From a virus: a stretch of DNA of 22,411 bases. Made by a program: the position numbers and the translations under genes. Below the pieces are notes generated by a model. It was not told the origin of the DNA. It did not search any database and saw only the letters and a list, made by a program, of their open reading frames with translations. Location: the IMG/VR virus record IMGVR_UViG_3300028298_000035, positions 1 through 22,411 of that record; one strand, given 5' to 3'. Positions 4,685 to 12,695 of the stretch are shown piece after piece (position 1 is the first letter of the stretch; every line of letters starts with the position of its first letter).

Positions 4685-6490
4685 TTATCTAAACACTAAG
4701 TAGTCTACAGTTGCAGTTGAAGACCCGTTACTCGAATTAATTATAAAACCTGTTGTTAATTTGCCGTTAAAATATATCGTTTCATTAGCGTTACATGAGC
4801 CAATAAGTTTGTAGTTGGCATCTGTTTCAGCTGTAGCAAACGTTACAGATGTTGACGCTCCGCCACCGAAAGTTTTACTCCCAGAAAAATTATTACACTC
4901 AGTCCCAGTTCCACTAACTCCTCCAATCCAACTTAGATATGCATGTGAAAACGCAGAAGCGCCACCCAGCTTTACTCCCTCAACTGCTCTTAACTTCATC
5001 TGTCCTTTAGCCACACCCGTATTGTTCGCCAAGGTAAACCCACTCCCAACATTAGGAGACCAAAGCGTGACTGTATCGTAACTAGCATTAGTGTTTTTTA
5101 ACACTAATCCTTTTATGTTATGAGTTGTAATAGGGTTAACATCTGCTCCGACAATTACTGCATCGTAGTTATTGATAGGTATACTTAATGTATTCTTCAA
5201 TGAAGTAGTAACACTTGAAGCTAAGTAATTCCCGGATTTGTAAACCGGAATTTGAACCGTACTTCCTGTTCCAGCTAAATCTAGAAATGTATCTATATTC
5301 TCTCCCCGGCAATTTGTAATTCGTAAGCCGGAGGTGTGGTATGTCGCGTGAGCCGAAGTTACTTTTATTGCAGTAGATGTTGTCGGCGCTTCAAAAGCAC
5401 ATCTGTCTAATACAACAGCATTAGCGCCGGTCGTCGTCGATGTGCTCGGTTCAATAGAGACATGTGTATTAGATCCTGAAAATACACAGTCTTTTATGAT
5501 TAATGCATTAATTGATCCCTGGGTCCTTGCTCCAAAATCACAATACCCGTCTGTCCCGGCCCAAGGCCGGACATTACAACCATCAAGTGAACACCAAAAA
5601 GACCCTGTATCCGCATCCGACACATCTTTTTGAGTAAATAAAAAAGCAGAATAGTTCGCCGGGAGGCTTCCACTAACCACTACTGTAATATTTTCTAATT
5701 TAGTGTGATTACTTCCAGAAATTTCAAATGCGTTAGTTGCTTGAGCGTTCCCACGATGGAAAATTGTAAAACCGCTAAAAAATAAATTATTTGGAGTCCA
5801 GTTTCCTTTTATTTTAAAAGCAGAGATAGCTCCGGACGTTCGAATTTCTGCGCCCTCTCCCACAACCTTCAGATTTCTTTCTCCGTTATAACCCCCGGTT
5901 ATAACGGCGGTAGTACGATCAACAGTTACTTGAGAAGAAAAAAGATATTTTCCTTTAGGAAAGACTAAAACTCCGCCGAAAGGCGCAACACTTGCGAAAG
6001 CTGCATTCACTGCTGCGGACACATCAACACTAACCGAACCTGCCAGGACATCTGCGATTTCCGCAGCGATCATAAAATCAAAGACACTCAACTCTTGTCT
6101 AAACTTCACTTGCGCATTCGTTGAGACTGCTCCACCTCCAAGAGGAGTATATGTCACAGAATCAGAACTGGTAGTAGTTATAACAGAACTGAATCTATCG
6201 GTTGCATTCAACGCAGAATATACAATTGTTCCGTTTTTATTCAGAACTTTAATAGAGTAATCTGAATTAACATATAAGCGCCCTGGAGATCCAGACCGAA
6301 CTGGATATCCACCAAAAGTTCTAATCGGCTGTGATGCTGGTATCGATAAATTGACGTCCCAGTACGCACTTATCGAATAAACTTGCGCATCAAGTCCAGC
6401 GGTTCCGATATAAATATATCCCGCTTCTAAAGGATTTCCGTCAATATCCGTAAAAATAGAATACGGTTGTGAAACTGACAATGCTGTCAT
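4685..6490 (-). CDS. Tailspike with P22-type head-binding domain and beta-helix body
   Basis: 601 residues (P22 gp9 has 667). Residues 1 to about 105 match the P22 tailspike head-binding domain pattern: SQPYSIFTDIDGNPLEAGYI, YIGTAGLDAQ, QPIRTFGGYPV, a YSIKVLNKNGTIVY strand pair and an NATDRF end. A pectate-lyase-like right-handed beta-helix follows from about 150, with AVNAAFASVAPFGGVLVFPKG and successive 'DCVFSGS...LDRCAFEAP...ITNCRG' coils to about 400. The final 130 residues are a separate beta region, probably trimerisation or receptor binding. The N-terminus should anchor to the gp4/gp10-like tail machine. The body would bind, and possibly cleave or deacetylate, surface polysaccharide; the catalytic residues cannot be assigned. 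It sits 1-2 bases from both neighbours. Three notable inverted repeats lie inside it. Confidence 0.87.
   Translation of the reverse strand: MTALSVSQPYSIFTDIDGNPLEAGYIYIGTAGLDAQVYSISAYWDVNLSIPASQPIRTFGGYPVRSGSPGRLYVNSDYSIKVLNKNGTIVYSALNATDRFSSVITTTSSDSVTYTPLGGGAVSTNAQVKFRQELSVFDFMIAAEIADVLAGSVSVDVSAAVNAAFASVAPFGGVLVFPKGKYLFSSQVTVDRTTAVITGGYNGERNLKVVGEGAEIRTSGAISAFKIKGNWTPNNLFFSGFTIFHRGNAQATNAFEISGSNHTKLENITVVVSGSLPANYSAFLFTQKDVSDADTGSFWCSLDGCNVRPWAGTDGYCDFGARTQGSINALIIKDCVFSGSNTHVSIEPSTSTTTGANAVVLDRCAFEAPTTSTAIKVTSAHATYHTSGLRITNCRGENIDTFLDLAGTGSTVQIPVYKSGNYLASSVTTSLKNTLSIPINNYDAVIVGADVNPITTHNIKGLVLKNTNASYDTVTLWSPNVGSGFTLANNTGVAKGQMKLRAVEGVKLGGASAFSHAYLSWIGGVSGTGTECNNFSGSKTFGGGASTSVTFATAETDANYKLIGSCNANETIYFNGKLTTGFIINSSNGSSTATVDYLVFR
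5087..5108 (-). repeat. 9-bp perfect inverted repeat in the tailspike gene
   Basis: ATTAGTGTT (5087-5095), loop TTTT, AACACTAAT (5100-5108). It lies in frame within the C-terminal third of the tailspike (LVLKNTNA) and would fold in the late mRNA. Confidence 0.85.
5499..5512. repeat. 14-bp perfect palindrome in the tailspike gene
   Basis: ATTAATGCATTAAT is identical on both strands. A loopless palindrome folds poorly as RNA but could be a dimeric-protein DNA site. It is inside coding sequence (INALII). Confidence 0.75.
5883..5907 (-). repeat. 11-bp perfect inverted repeat in the tailspike gene
   Basis: CCGTTATAACC (5883-5893), loop CCC, GGTTATAACGG (5897-5907). It lies inside the beta-helix coding region (AVITGGYNG). 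No U-tract follows on either strand, so it is not an ordinary terminator. Confidence 0.9.
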
Positions 6491-6491
6491 T

Positions 6492-8633
6492 TTATTTTTT
6501 TCCTCTAGGAGTATTCATTAAGCTTTCAAGTCCGGATCTTTGTGTAACCGCGCGAACAGGATGGTTCATTTCAACAGATTGTTGAGTTGATGTCTGTGTT
6601 TGAGCGACTGCACTCGGCGTTGATACAGAAGGTTGTGCTTGCATAGAAGCTATGCTAGAAACTGACATCGGAGCAAGAGAGTGAGGAGCAATGAAAGAAT
6701 GATAGTCGTCTGGAATGTTCGGTTCTGGTGTAGCATCATTATTAATTGCTCTCAAAATTTTACGTTCGATCGATTTGTTTTTTATGTGACCAACAATAAA
6801 TCTAAGTGCGCTTAAAGCAGGCACTGGCAATCCGCCAAGCCCTCCCATCAAAGCCATCTCTCCCAAGGCCGCTGACACCGCCCAAGCGGTCCCAGAACTA
6901 TTTATCAACGTGCCAGGAGGCACGGTCGTGATCCATTTTAAAACATCATTCAAATCTCTAATATGATTCGCTGTCCTCTCACCAAAAATAATATCTAGTT
7001 TTCCCTGATGATCTAACTTTCCTACAACGCGGCTCAAAGCACTAGAAGAAACAATGGGACGATTATTCTTATCCAATGCATTACTATTAGTCGATTCATC
7101 AAACATGTACTGAATCGTTGCAGCTTGTATCTCTTTCCAAGCCTGAGCGCCTTCTTCCCCGCTCGTTAATAATAAATTTTTTAGAATTCTAATGTTCTGA
7201 GGACTCTCATGCAAAATAGTTTTATTGAAAACTTCGGGAAGCGGAACACGCGCATCAGCAGTTCCTAACCTGCCAGTTTTTGCATGTACCAGATCAGCAA
7301 TAATTCGGTGACTATCGAATATATTTGACTGCTCACTCCTCAGCGCTCTCGCTTGTCTAAAAAGCGGGCCGGATACCGGTTTTGTATGTGCATCAATTAG
7401 ATTTTCTAGTATTATTTCTTGACGAATTTGTGTTGGTTCCATCGCATTCGCAGTTCTGCTAATCTGTTTGCGTAATGCTTCCATTCCTCCTACTGTGTTT
7501 TGCTTTAAGTCTAGATAACCAATCCCACCCGGAACCTTCCGTTCTACAGCCATTCCCATTTTTATCAAGGCTTGGCGTGCAATATCGGATATTTCACTTC
7601 CTCGCAAACCGCGGGTTTGCTCGTTTAAGTATTGAGCAAGCGATGTCGTAGTGGGGTCTCCATCTATATTAATTTCTATTTTTTTATTAGGATCGACGAT
7701 GTTGTAAGCTTCTGGTGCAGCCTTGGCTGTTTTGTAAGCAGCCCTTACGCTATCCTTATGTTTTTCAAGTAGATTCTCTAAATGCTGCACTACCGCTCGT
7801 CCAGTCGTCGAAGAGTCCGCATGATATTCATCGATGGGATTCATTTTTTTAAAGTTCTCTAACGCTGCAACGTTTTGAGACTCTTTAAATCGACGAAGTT
7901 CTTCTCCGATCGGGTCTACCAACATTTTCTTTTCCCAGCCAAGCTGCACTTCGTCTCTCTGTGTCTCTCCCAAAGTCATTTTGATCGGTTCTGGAAGTCC
8001 TTCTGCTGCCCGTTTTCTGTAATCAGCAGAAGTCTCTTCAGGTCTAATTCTTCTAAAATCTAGAGATGGTTCGGCAATTGGCGGAACCGGGGATTCAGCG
8101 CGTGGAGCCTCCACAGACTCTTTCGGCACTTCCGTAGCACTCGGCGTTTCTGTAGAACGCGGTGTTTCTTCGACTACAACATCAGCACTTCCGTTTACTA
8201 AAGGATTGGGAGAAGTTGGATCTACTGGTTTTTCAGATGATATTCTCCTAGCAAATTTTACTTTAACTGGTCTTAGAGGAGGCGATCGTTCGGAAGTCTC
8301 ACCCAAATCTAAATTCGCTTGAGTCGCCTTGGTCGCTTCATCGATTTCACGTAAAGCAGTTTTCTTCGCTTCTTTTCCAGCAACAGCATCTTTTGCTAAC
8401 TCTGCGGTTCTATCTGCAATGTAAGCTGCCCTTCCTTCTTTTTGACTTAAGTACTCAGAAAGTTTGTCATGAACCGTAGCGACATGTTCGTTGGTTGGTT
8501 GATGTGGTCCCATCCCTAAAGCTTCATTGATTTCTTTGAGCGCAGTGTTATGTGCATCTTCTACAGTAGCGCCTTGCTCAACGAGTTCATGAGCTCTCTG
8601 AATAATATAAACCTCTCTACCGCATGCAGCCAT
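6492..8633 (-). CDS. Large internal virion / DNA-ejection protein (713 aa)
   Basis: 713 residues, directly downstream of the gp16-like ejection protein and overlapping it by 17 bases. Residues 6-38 and 68-100 are an ungapped duplication at an offset of 62, sharing R-x-x-Y-I-x-x-R-x-x-E-L and, later, A-L-x-E-I-x-E-A. A disordered Pro/Glu/Ser-rich linker covers about 105-200. Residues 205-600 are helical and charged. Near 590-625, PPGTLINSSGTAWAVSAALG begins a glycine-rich hydrophobic stretch of the kind that can enter membranes in ejection proteins. The tail end is Ser/Thr/Gln-rich. I infer a cargo protein of the capsid delivered with the DNA. The start is well marked: AAGGA lies 7 bases before the ATG at 8633. 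There is no confident family name. Confidence 0.7.
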   Translation of the reverse strand: MAACGREVYIIQRAHELVEQGATVEDAHNTALKEINEALGMGPHQPTNEHVATVHDKLSEYLSQKEGRAAYIADRTAELAKDAVAGKEAKKTALREIDEATKATQANLDLGETSERSPPLRPVKVKFARRISSEKPVDPTSPNPLVNGSADVVVEETPRSTETPSATEVPKESVEAPRAESPVPPIAEPSLDFRRIRPEETSADYRKRAAEGLPEPIKMTLGETQRDEVQLGWEKKMLVDPIGEELRRFKESQNVAALENFKKMNPIDEYHADSSTTGRAVVQHLENLLEKHKDSVRAAYKTAKAAPEAYNIVDPNKKIEINIDGDPTTTSLAQYLNEQTRGLRGSEISDIARQALIKMGMAVERKVPGGIGYLDLKQNTVGGMEALRKQISRTANAMEPTQIRQEIILENLIDAHTKPVSGPLFRQARALRSEQSNIFDSHRIIADLVHAKTGRLGTADARVPLPEVFNKTILHESPQNIRILKNLLLTSGEEGAQAWKEIQAATIQYMFDESTNSNALDKNNRPIVSSSALSRVVGKLDHQGKLDIIFGERTANHIRDLNDVLKWITTVPPGTLINSSGTAWAVSAALGEMALMGGLGGLPVPALSALRFIVGHIKNKSIERKILRAINNDATPEPNIPDDYHSFIAPHSLAPMSVSSIASMQAQPSVSTPSAVAQTQTSTQQSVEMNHPVRAVTQRSGLESLMNTPRGKK

Positions 8634-10224
8634 AGATATTCCTTACAAAATCCGCTATTTTACTTTTAATTGTCGATGGGCGCGCAGCGATCTCTTCTAT
8701 ATTCACAGCAGCACGATGCGTTTGTTCGTTTGTCCTAGCACGATAATTATCAAATTCTTGTAAAGCCAGTGCTTCTGCTTGAGACTGGGTAAGCGTAGAG
8801 TCTGCAGATAGCATCTCTCTCGCTCGTGCACTCTCGTAAAAGTTTCTTCCGTTTTCTAAATTTGTATACTCCCCAACTGCGTTCAGAATCGGAGATACAG
8901 TAGAGCCCCTTGGCGTAGTTGGCGTAGTTGGTGTAGTTGGTGTAGTTGGTGTAGTTGGTGTAGTTGGGGCAACAGGTTCAGCAGACGGTTGTGCATTAGC
9001 GTCAGAAACAGGGGGAACTGCATTTACTGTTTGTGTAGTCGGCGCGGTCCAACCGCGTAACGTCCTATTTCGTGTTGCTTTGGCTAATGCAGATCCAACA
9101 TTTCCACCGATACCCATCAGCGGTGTTAACGCTTCTCCAACGGGAGTCACATAGTTCTGAACGTATTCTTCCCCAGCTTGAGTTTGAGGTGGATACGTCA
9201 TAGCACCAACTAAACCTTGATATGCTTGTTGCGCTTGGTCTACCCCCCGTTGCGTGCCGAAACTCCCATCTGCTAAAGATTTACCAACCCCGTAAGCTGC
9301 TGCAGGCGTTGCTAATATTCCTGCAAGCGTTCCACTTGCTCCTGTGAGAACCGCTTCGCCAGCCCCTATAATTTTCTGTCCTAATGTCGGCTCTGGTGGC
9401 CGTTGGGTAACTGAGTTAAGTAACTGATCGGTTGGAACATCCGTCTGTGCGCCCACAGGAACATCCACTCCGCGTATAGGAACTAAATCTTGTCTAGGCG
9501 GTAGTTTTACTAAATTATTACTTACATCAGATTCCAAATCAGCTTTTTCTGCGGATGTCATTCGGTTGTTATAATAAGCATCCGCTATTCTTTGGTCTAG
9601 TAAAACCGCAGGCGCATTTACTTTGTAATGACCGGGAATAACAATGTTTCCGGAATCGATATCTTTCTCAAAATCAGACTTTTCTTCTTGAGTCATCCTT
9701 CCAGCATTGTATGCGTCATATATTTTAGAGATAGACGCAGTTTCTTTTGATCTTGCATTTTCATATATTTGCTTACTAACAACATCAAAAGTGCTGGGCT
9801 GTTCTGATTGATTTCCGCTGAATCCAGCATTCACTCGCGCAATATAAGCGTTAGTAGCGTTTCCCCACTTCGCCCTGTCGGGGCCTCCTACATATTCACC
9901 TATCGCTGCATCTGTACTTCCGTTATTTCTCGCCAAAGAATCTCTAAGATGCAATGCAGCGACCTTGGCTGCATTGTCATCGTTCAAATACGCGTCAATT
10001 CCGTATTTTTTGAGAAAAGCAGCACGAGTACTGGGAATTATTTGATAAGGAGTCCTTGCACCTGCAGGACTTACTTGATTTGCATTAGATCGTTCCCCAT
10101 AATTCACAATGCTATGCAATAAACCTTTGGGAATCCCAACAGATTCTTCAGTTTTTGCAGTAAGATTTGTCCAGTATGAATGATCATACCTGGACAAATC
10201 GTCTTCTGGAAGTTTAGCGGCCAT
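8617..10224 (-). CDS. gp16-like ejection protein with virion-associated lytic transglycosylase domain
   Basis: 535 residues from ATG 10224 (P22 gp16: 609). The SLT-like domain spans about 28-131: GIPKGLLHSIVNYGERS, VSPAGARTPYQIIPSTR, AAKVAALHLRDSL and GEYVGGPDRAKWG. Glu44 in GERS is the probable catalytic acid, cutting peptidoglycan glycan strands so the DNA conduit can cross the wall. Residues 170-197 and 215-242 are an ungapped duplication (DAYNAGRMTQEEKSDFE / DAYYNNRMTSAEKADLE). A glycine/alanine-rich amphipathic region at about 285-340 could insert in membranes, and a TTP-repeat linker follows near 425-445. The same frame is open to ATG 10335, but that start would overlap the previous gene by 122 bases. 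ATG 10233 is another candidate. None of the three has a clear ribosome site, so coupling is assumed. Confidence 0.82.
   Translation of the reverse strand: MAAKLPEDDLSRYDHSYWTNLTAKTEESVGIPKGLLHSIVNYGERSNANQVSPAGARTPYQIIPSTRAAFLKKYGIDAYLNDDNAAKVAALHLRDSLARNNGSTDAAIGEYVGGPDRAKWGNATNAYIARVNAGFSGNQSEQPSTFDVVSKQIYENARSKETASISKIYDAYNAGRMTQEEKSDFEKDIDSGNIVIPGHYKVNAPAVLLDQRIADAYYNNRMTSAEKADLESDVSNNLVKLPPRQDLVPIRGVDVPVGAQTDVPTDQLLNSVTQRPPEPTLGQKIIGAGEAVLTGASGTLAGILATPAAAYGVGKSLADGSFGTQRGVDQAQQAYQGLVGAMTYPPQTQAGEEYVQNYVTPVGEALTPLMGIGGNVGSALAKATRNRTLRGWTAPTTQTVNAVPPVSDANAQPSAEPVAPTTPTTPTTPTTPTTPTTPRGSTVSPILNAVGEYTNLENGRNFYESARAREMLSADSTLTQSQAEALALQEFDNYRARTNEQTHRAAVNIEEIAARPSTIKSKIADFVRNIYGCMR
8911..8964 (-). 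repeat. Six tandem copies of a 9-bp unit (Thr-Thr-Pro linker)
   Basis: TGGCGTAGT twice, then TGGTGTAGT four times, without gaps on the + strand. On the coding strand it encodes a repeated Thr-Thr-Pro linker in the gp16-like protein. The period is a multiple of three, so copy-number change keeps the frame. Confidence 0.95.
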
Positions 10225-11560
10225 GGCGACCATAAGAACGGGTTGAAATAGAAAACTGCTGATTACTTGCTTGTTTTTTAGAATTCGCAGCAAAATAATC
10301 GTTAACTGTTGATCCTTTTGCAACTCGCAATCCATTCACAACAATATCTTGTGTTGCAGGGCCCAACGTTCTATTTGCTGCTATCCAGTTCATTTTCGCG
10401 TTCTCTACTGCCGCATTGTTATCTTTTACAGAAGCAGCATACTCTAATGTCTTGATAATATTTTCTGGATTGCCATATAAATCAGCAAGCGGAAGAGATG
10501 CTACTCTTTGATCCGCGTCAGTTTGAGGCCCGGAGGACATATTGTCTTTAGCAAGTTTTACGTAAATTGATCGAATCTGTCCACGCAAACTTGTTATATA
10601 ATCTTGATCTCCGGTTTTGTCTTTCAACCACTCTTTAATTTGAGCTTCTGTTCCTGCGCTTATTGGCTTTCCTAGTAATTCATTTCTAATCTTTTGAGCC
10701 AAAGCTCTGTAATCTTGTGCATCTTGAATATCGTCAGTCTCTGCTGACGAACTCTTATTCATCAGCGTTATAGAAGTCTCAGGAAGGTTTGTATGCTGCT
10801 GTTTGAGCTTCTCCAACTCTAGCAGAACATTAGTTTTTACTTTATCTTTTTCAAAAGCCAGAGTCGTAGCGATATTTGCTGTTTCTGCTATAGATCTCGC
10901 AGTCGCAGCTTGTGATGCTTCAATATCGGATTGAGACTTACCAATAAGTGTACCCGTTTCCACTTGAGTTTTTTCAGTTGATGCTTGAACAGCTCCAATA
11001 TCAGCTCGAATTTTCTCTGCATTCGCTTGGCTGTTTAGAACGCCAGAAAAAACCTGGGTGAATTCTTTTGGATCTACTGATGCTGCCATGCTCAATGCAA
11101 TACTGTTAGCGGCTTGGGACGGATTCAAGTTAATTAAACTTTTTATTGTTTGAATATGTTGTACTTGCTGAGCATCACCAGCCTTTTTCGCAGCTTGCAG
11201 CTGCGGATCGAGTAAATTATTTACTAAATCCATCCTCCCGGATTTTATTGCACTAAGTGCTTGAACAGATGTATTCATTCGTCGCTTTTGGTCATCAGAG
11301 CTCGCAGTTGTTTGAGGCCCCTTCAAATGTTCTGCCAATTCTGGATACTGAAGCATAAGATTAGTGTAGTCTTGTGCTGTTTGCACAGGTTTTTGCGCTA
11401 ACAAAGCTAAATCGTTCCTCATTTGCGCAGTTCTATTTATTCCAAGTTGGCTAGCTTGAATTTCGTCTTCAGTTTTTGCATAAGTAATACCGTTCTGGAC
11501 CCCTTGCAGTCCCATACTGTAGGGCTTCATTACATCAATATTGTAGTTTATCGGGTCCAT
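10214..11560 (-). CDS. gp20-like DNA ejection (internal head) protein
   Basis: 448 residues (P22 gp20: 471), in the gp20 position between gp7-like and gp16-like genes. It is strongly helical and Ala/Gln/Asn-rich with few aromatics. A central stretch (about 170-260) of repeated short helices (ANAEKIRADIGAVQASTEKT, SQSDIEASQAATARSIAET) looks like a long coiled coil. No enzymatic motif was found. In P22-like phages gp20 travels in the capsid with gp7 and gp16 and is expelled to build the trans-envelope channel; here that role rests on position, length and composition rather than clear sequence identity. The start ATG overlaps the previous stop as TAATG. The end overlaps the next gene by about 11 bases if that gene starts at 10224. 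Confidence 0.72.
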   Translation of the reverse strand: MDPINYNIDVMKPYSMGLQGVQNGITYAKTEDEIQASQLGINRTAQMRNDLALLAQKPVQTAQDYTNLMLQYPELAEHLKGPQTTASSDDQKRRMNTSVQALSAIKSGRMDLVNNLLDPQLQAAKKAGDAQQVQHIQTIKSLINLNPSQAANSIALSMAASVDPKEFTQVFSGVLNSQANAEKIRADIGAVQASTEKTQVETGTLIGKSQSDIEASQAATARSIAETANIATTLAFEKDKVKTNVLLELEKLKQQHTNLPETSITLMNKSSSAETDDIQDAQDYRALAQKIRNELLGKPISAGTEAQIKEWLKDKTGDQDYITSLRGQIRSIYVKLAKDNMSSGPQTDADQRVASLPLADLYGNPENIIKTLEYAASVKDNNAAVENAKMNWIAANRTLGPATQDIVVNGLRVAKGSTVNDYFAANSKKQASNQQFSISTRSYGRHGR

Positions 11561-12279
11561 TAAAACAGCCCCCCATTAGATGTGATCGGATTAGAATTCA
11601 TAATGGGGTAACCAGCAATCCCATTTTGCTGGATTCCTTGTGGATTCATCATTTGATAAGCCCCGTACATACCCGCTAGTCCAGATATTGCTCCACCAAG
11701 TCCCGAGTTTGCATTTCCTTGCGCCAAAGAGTTTCCGGCTTGTGCAGCACCGATCTGATTCATTTGATTAGCATTTAGTTGGCCGGTTTGAATCCCCTGT
11801 GTTCCTAAACCAGTCGCACTATTCTGTCCCATTGCTGTCAAACCACCAAACTGAGCATACTTCTGCTGTAGCAATTGTTGTAAAAGTTGAGGACGTAAGG
11901 TCGCTAAAGCTTGTTGCGTATTTCCGCCGCGCAGGCCTCCCGTAGCTGCCGCGTTTTGTAAAATCCCATTTTCTCCTTGCTGCGTCAAAGATTGCAGTTC
12001 TGGCGACTGGCTTACTTGATTGATAAAATCTTGTTGAGCTTGATTACCATTCAAGCCCAAATAATCTTGTTGTTTTTTTAGCGCTGGAAGTCCAGCATCG
12101 ATGTAAGGTTTTAGTAACTCCTGCATTTTGTCATATTGTCTACGTTGTTCTGCAATAGCAGAATTCGATGAAGATACTTGCGCAGCGGAAGCAGATGACG
12201 CTGCGCTTTTAGCGCCTTGAGAACTAATCAAGCTCCCAGCCACTACTCCGCCTGCCACAGCAACCATTCCCCAAGCCAT
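11560..12279 (-). CDS. gp7-like DNA transfer / ejection protein
   Basis: 239 residues (P22 gp7: 229). The N-terminus is hydrophobic and small-residue-rich (MAWGMVAVAGGVVAGSLISS), followed by an Ala/Ser linker, the helix AEQRRQYDKMQELLKPYIDA, and a Gln/Gly/Asn-rich half with LQSLTQQGENGILQNAAATG and GGLRGGNTQQALATLRPQLL. These last segments are the hallmark of gp7/DNA-transfer-type podovirus proteins. The end (GLAGMYGAYQMM) is glycine-rich. It is packaged in the head, probably cleaved or unfolded during exit, and contributes to the periplasmic conduit. Both ends overlap neighbours by one base (TAATG), so it is tightly coupled to the cupin gene before and the gp20-like gene after it. Confidence 0.82.
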   Translation of the reverse strand: MAWGMVAVAGGVVAGSLISSQGAKSAASSASAAQVSSSNSAIAEQRRQYDKMQELLKPYIDAGLPALKKQQDYLGLNGNQAQQDFINQVSQSPELQSLTQQGENGILQNAAATGGLRGGNTQQALATLRPQLLQQLLQQKYAQFGGLTAMGQNSATGLGTQGIQTGQLNANQMNQIGAAQAGNSLAQGNANSGLGGAISGLAGMYGAYQMMNPQGIQQNGIAGYPIMNSNPITSNGGLF

Positions 12280-12695
12280 TACACTTCTCCAATCTGAATT
12301 AAAGACTCTTCTACTACATGCTCCGACTCTATTAATTCAAGATCTTGAGTGTTGGTAGGATTCGCGTGAACATTCAAAAATGTCGTCTCTTCTAAAGCTA
12401 ATGCGACACGTTTGATTCCGGGAGGCGATACACAAATATAACCCGCTCCTACGGTTTCTCTTCCAAACTCACTGATTACTTCTGCGAGTCCTTGGAGGAC
12501 AATAAATACAGTTGAATATTTATGAATCTTACCAACGATTAGCATTCCAGCCGGAACTGTCAACTGTCTCACATAAACCCCTGGGGCGAACCAATGGTTT
12601 GGTTCTGGAAGCTCGCATTGCAATGGAATCATTGCTGCCTGCAAGTCCATAATTTGTTTTTTTGTCGGCGCGGGTAAAACAATATCTGTAGTCAT
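12279..12695 (-). CDS. Small cupin-fold protein in the virion module
   Basis: 138 residues from ATG 12695. That ATG overlaps the preceding stop as TAATG, so I prefer it to the ATG 24 bases upstream, which would overlap the previous gene. The cupin beta-barrel is visible as GVYVRQLTVPAGMLIVGKIH, KYSTVFIVLQGLAEVISEFG, then AGYICVSPPGIKRVALALEE and TTFLNVHANP. His in GKIHK and the later His in NVHAN could be metal ligands, but the full cupin two-His-Glu set is not obvious. Similar cupins are recurrent in podovirus structural clusters; their role is unproven. Candidates are a structural barrel in the tail or a small-molecule-binding accessory. Position corresponds to gp14 in P22 order. Confidence 0.72.
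   Translation of the reverse strand: MTTDIVLPAPTKKQIMDLQAAMIPLQCELPEPNHWFAPGVYVRQLTVPAGMLIVGKIHKYSTVFIVLQGLAEVISEFGRETVGAGYICVSPPGIKRVALALEETTFLNVHANPTNTQDLELIESEHVVEESLIQIGEV

Noticed and set aside
4330-4692. 120-codon + strand frame opposite the 351-aa gene
   Set aside because: It is the mirror of a Thr/Ser/Gly-rich gene, which tends to leave the opposite strand open, and nothing supports its expression. Other antisense frames opposite late genes were rejected for the same reason.
8911-8964. Tandem repeats as a CRISPR-like array or phage origin iterons
   Set aside because: Nine-base units without spacers that encode a regular Thr-Thr-Pro linker in a real gene.
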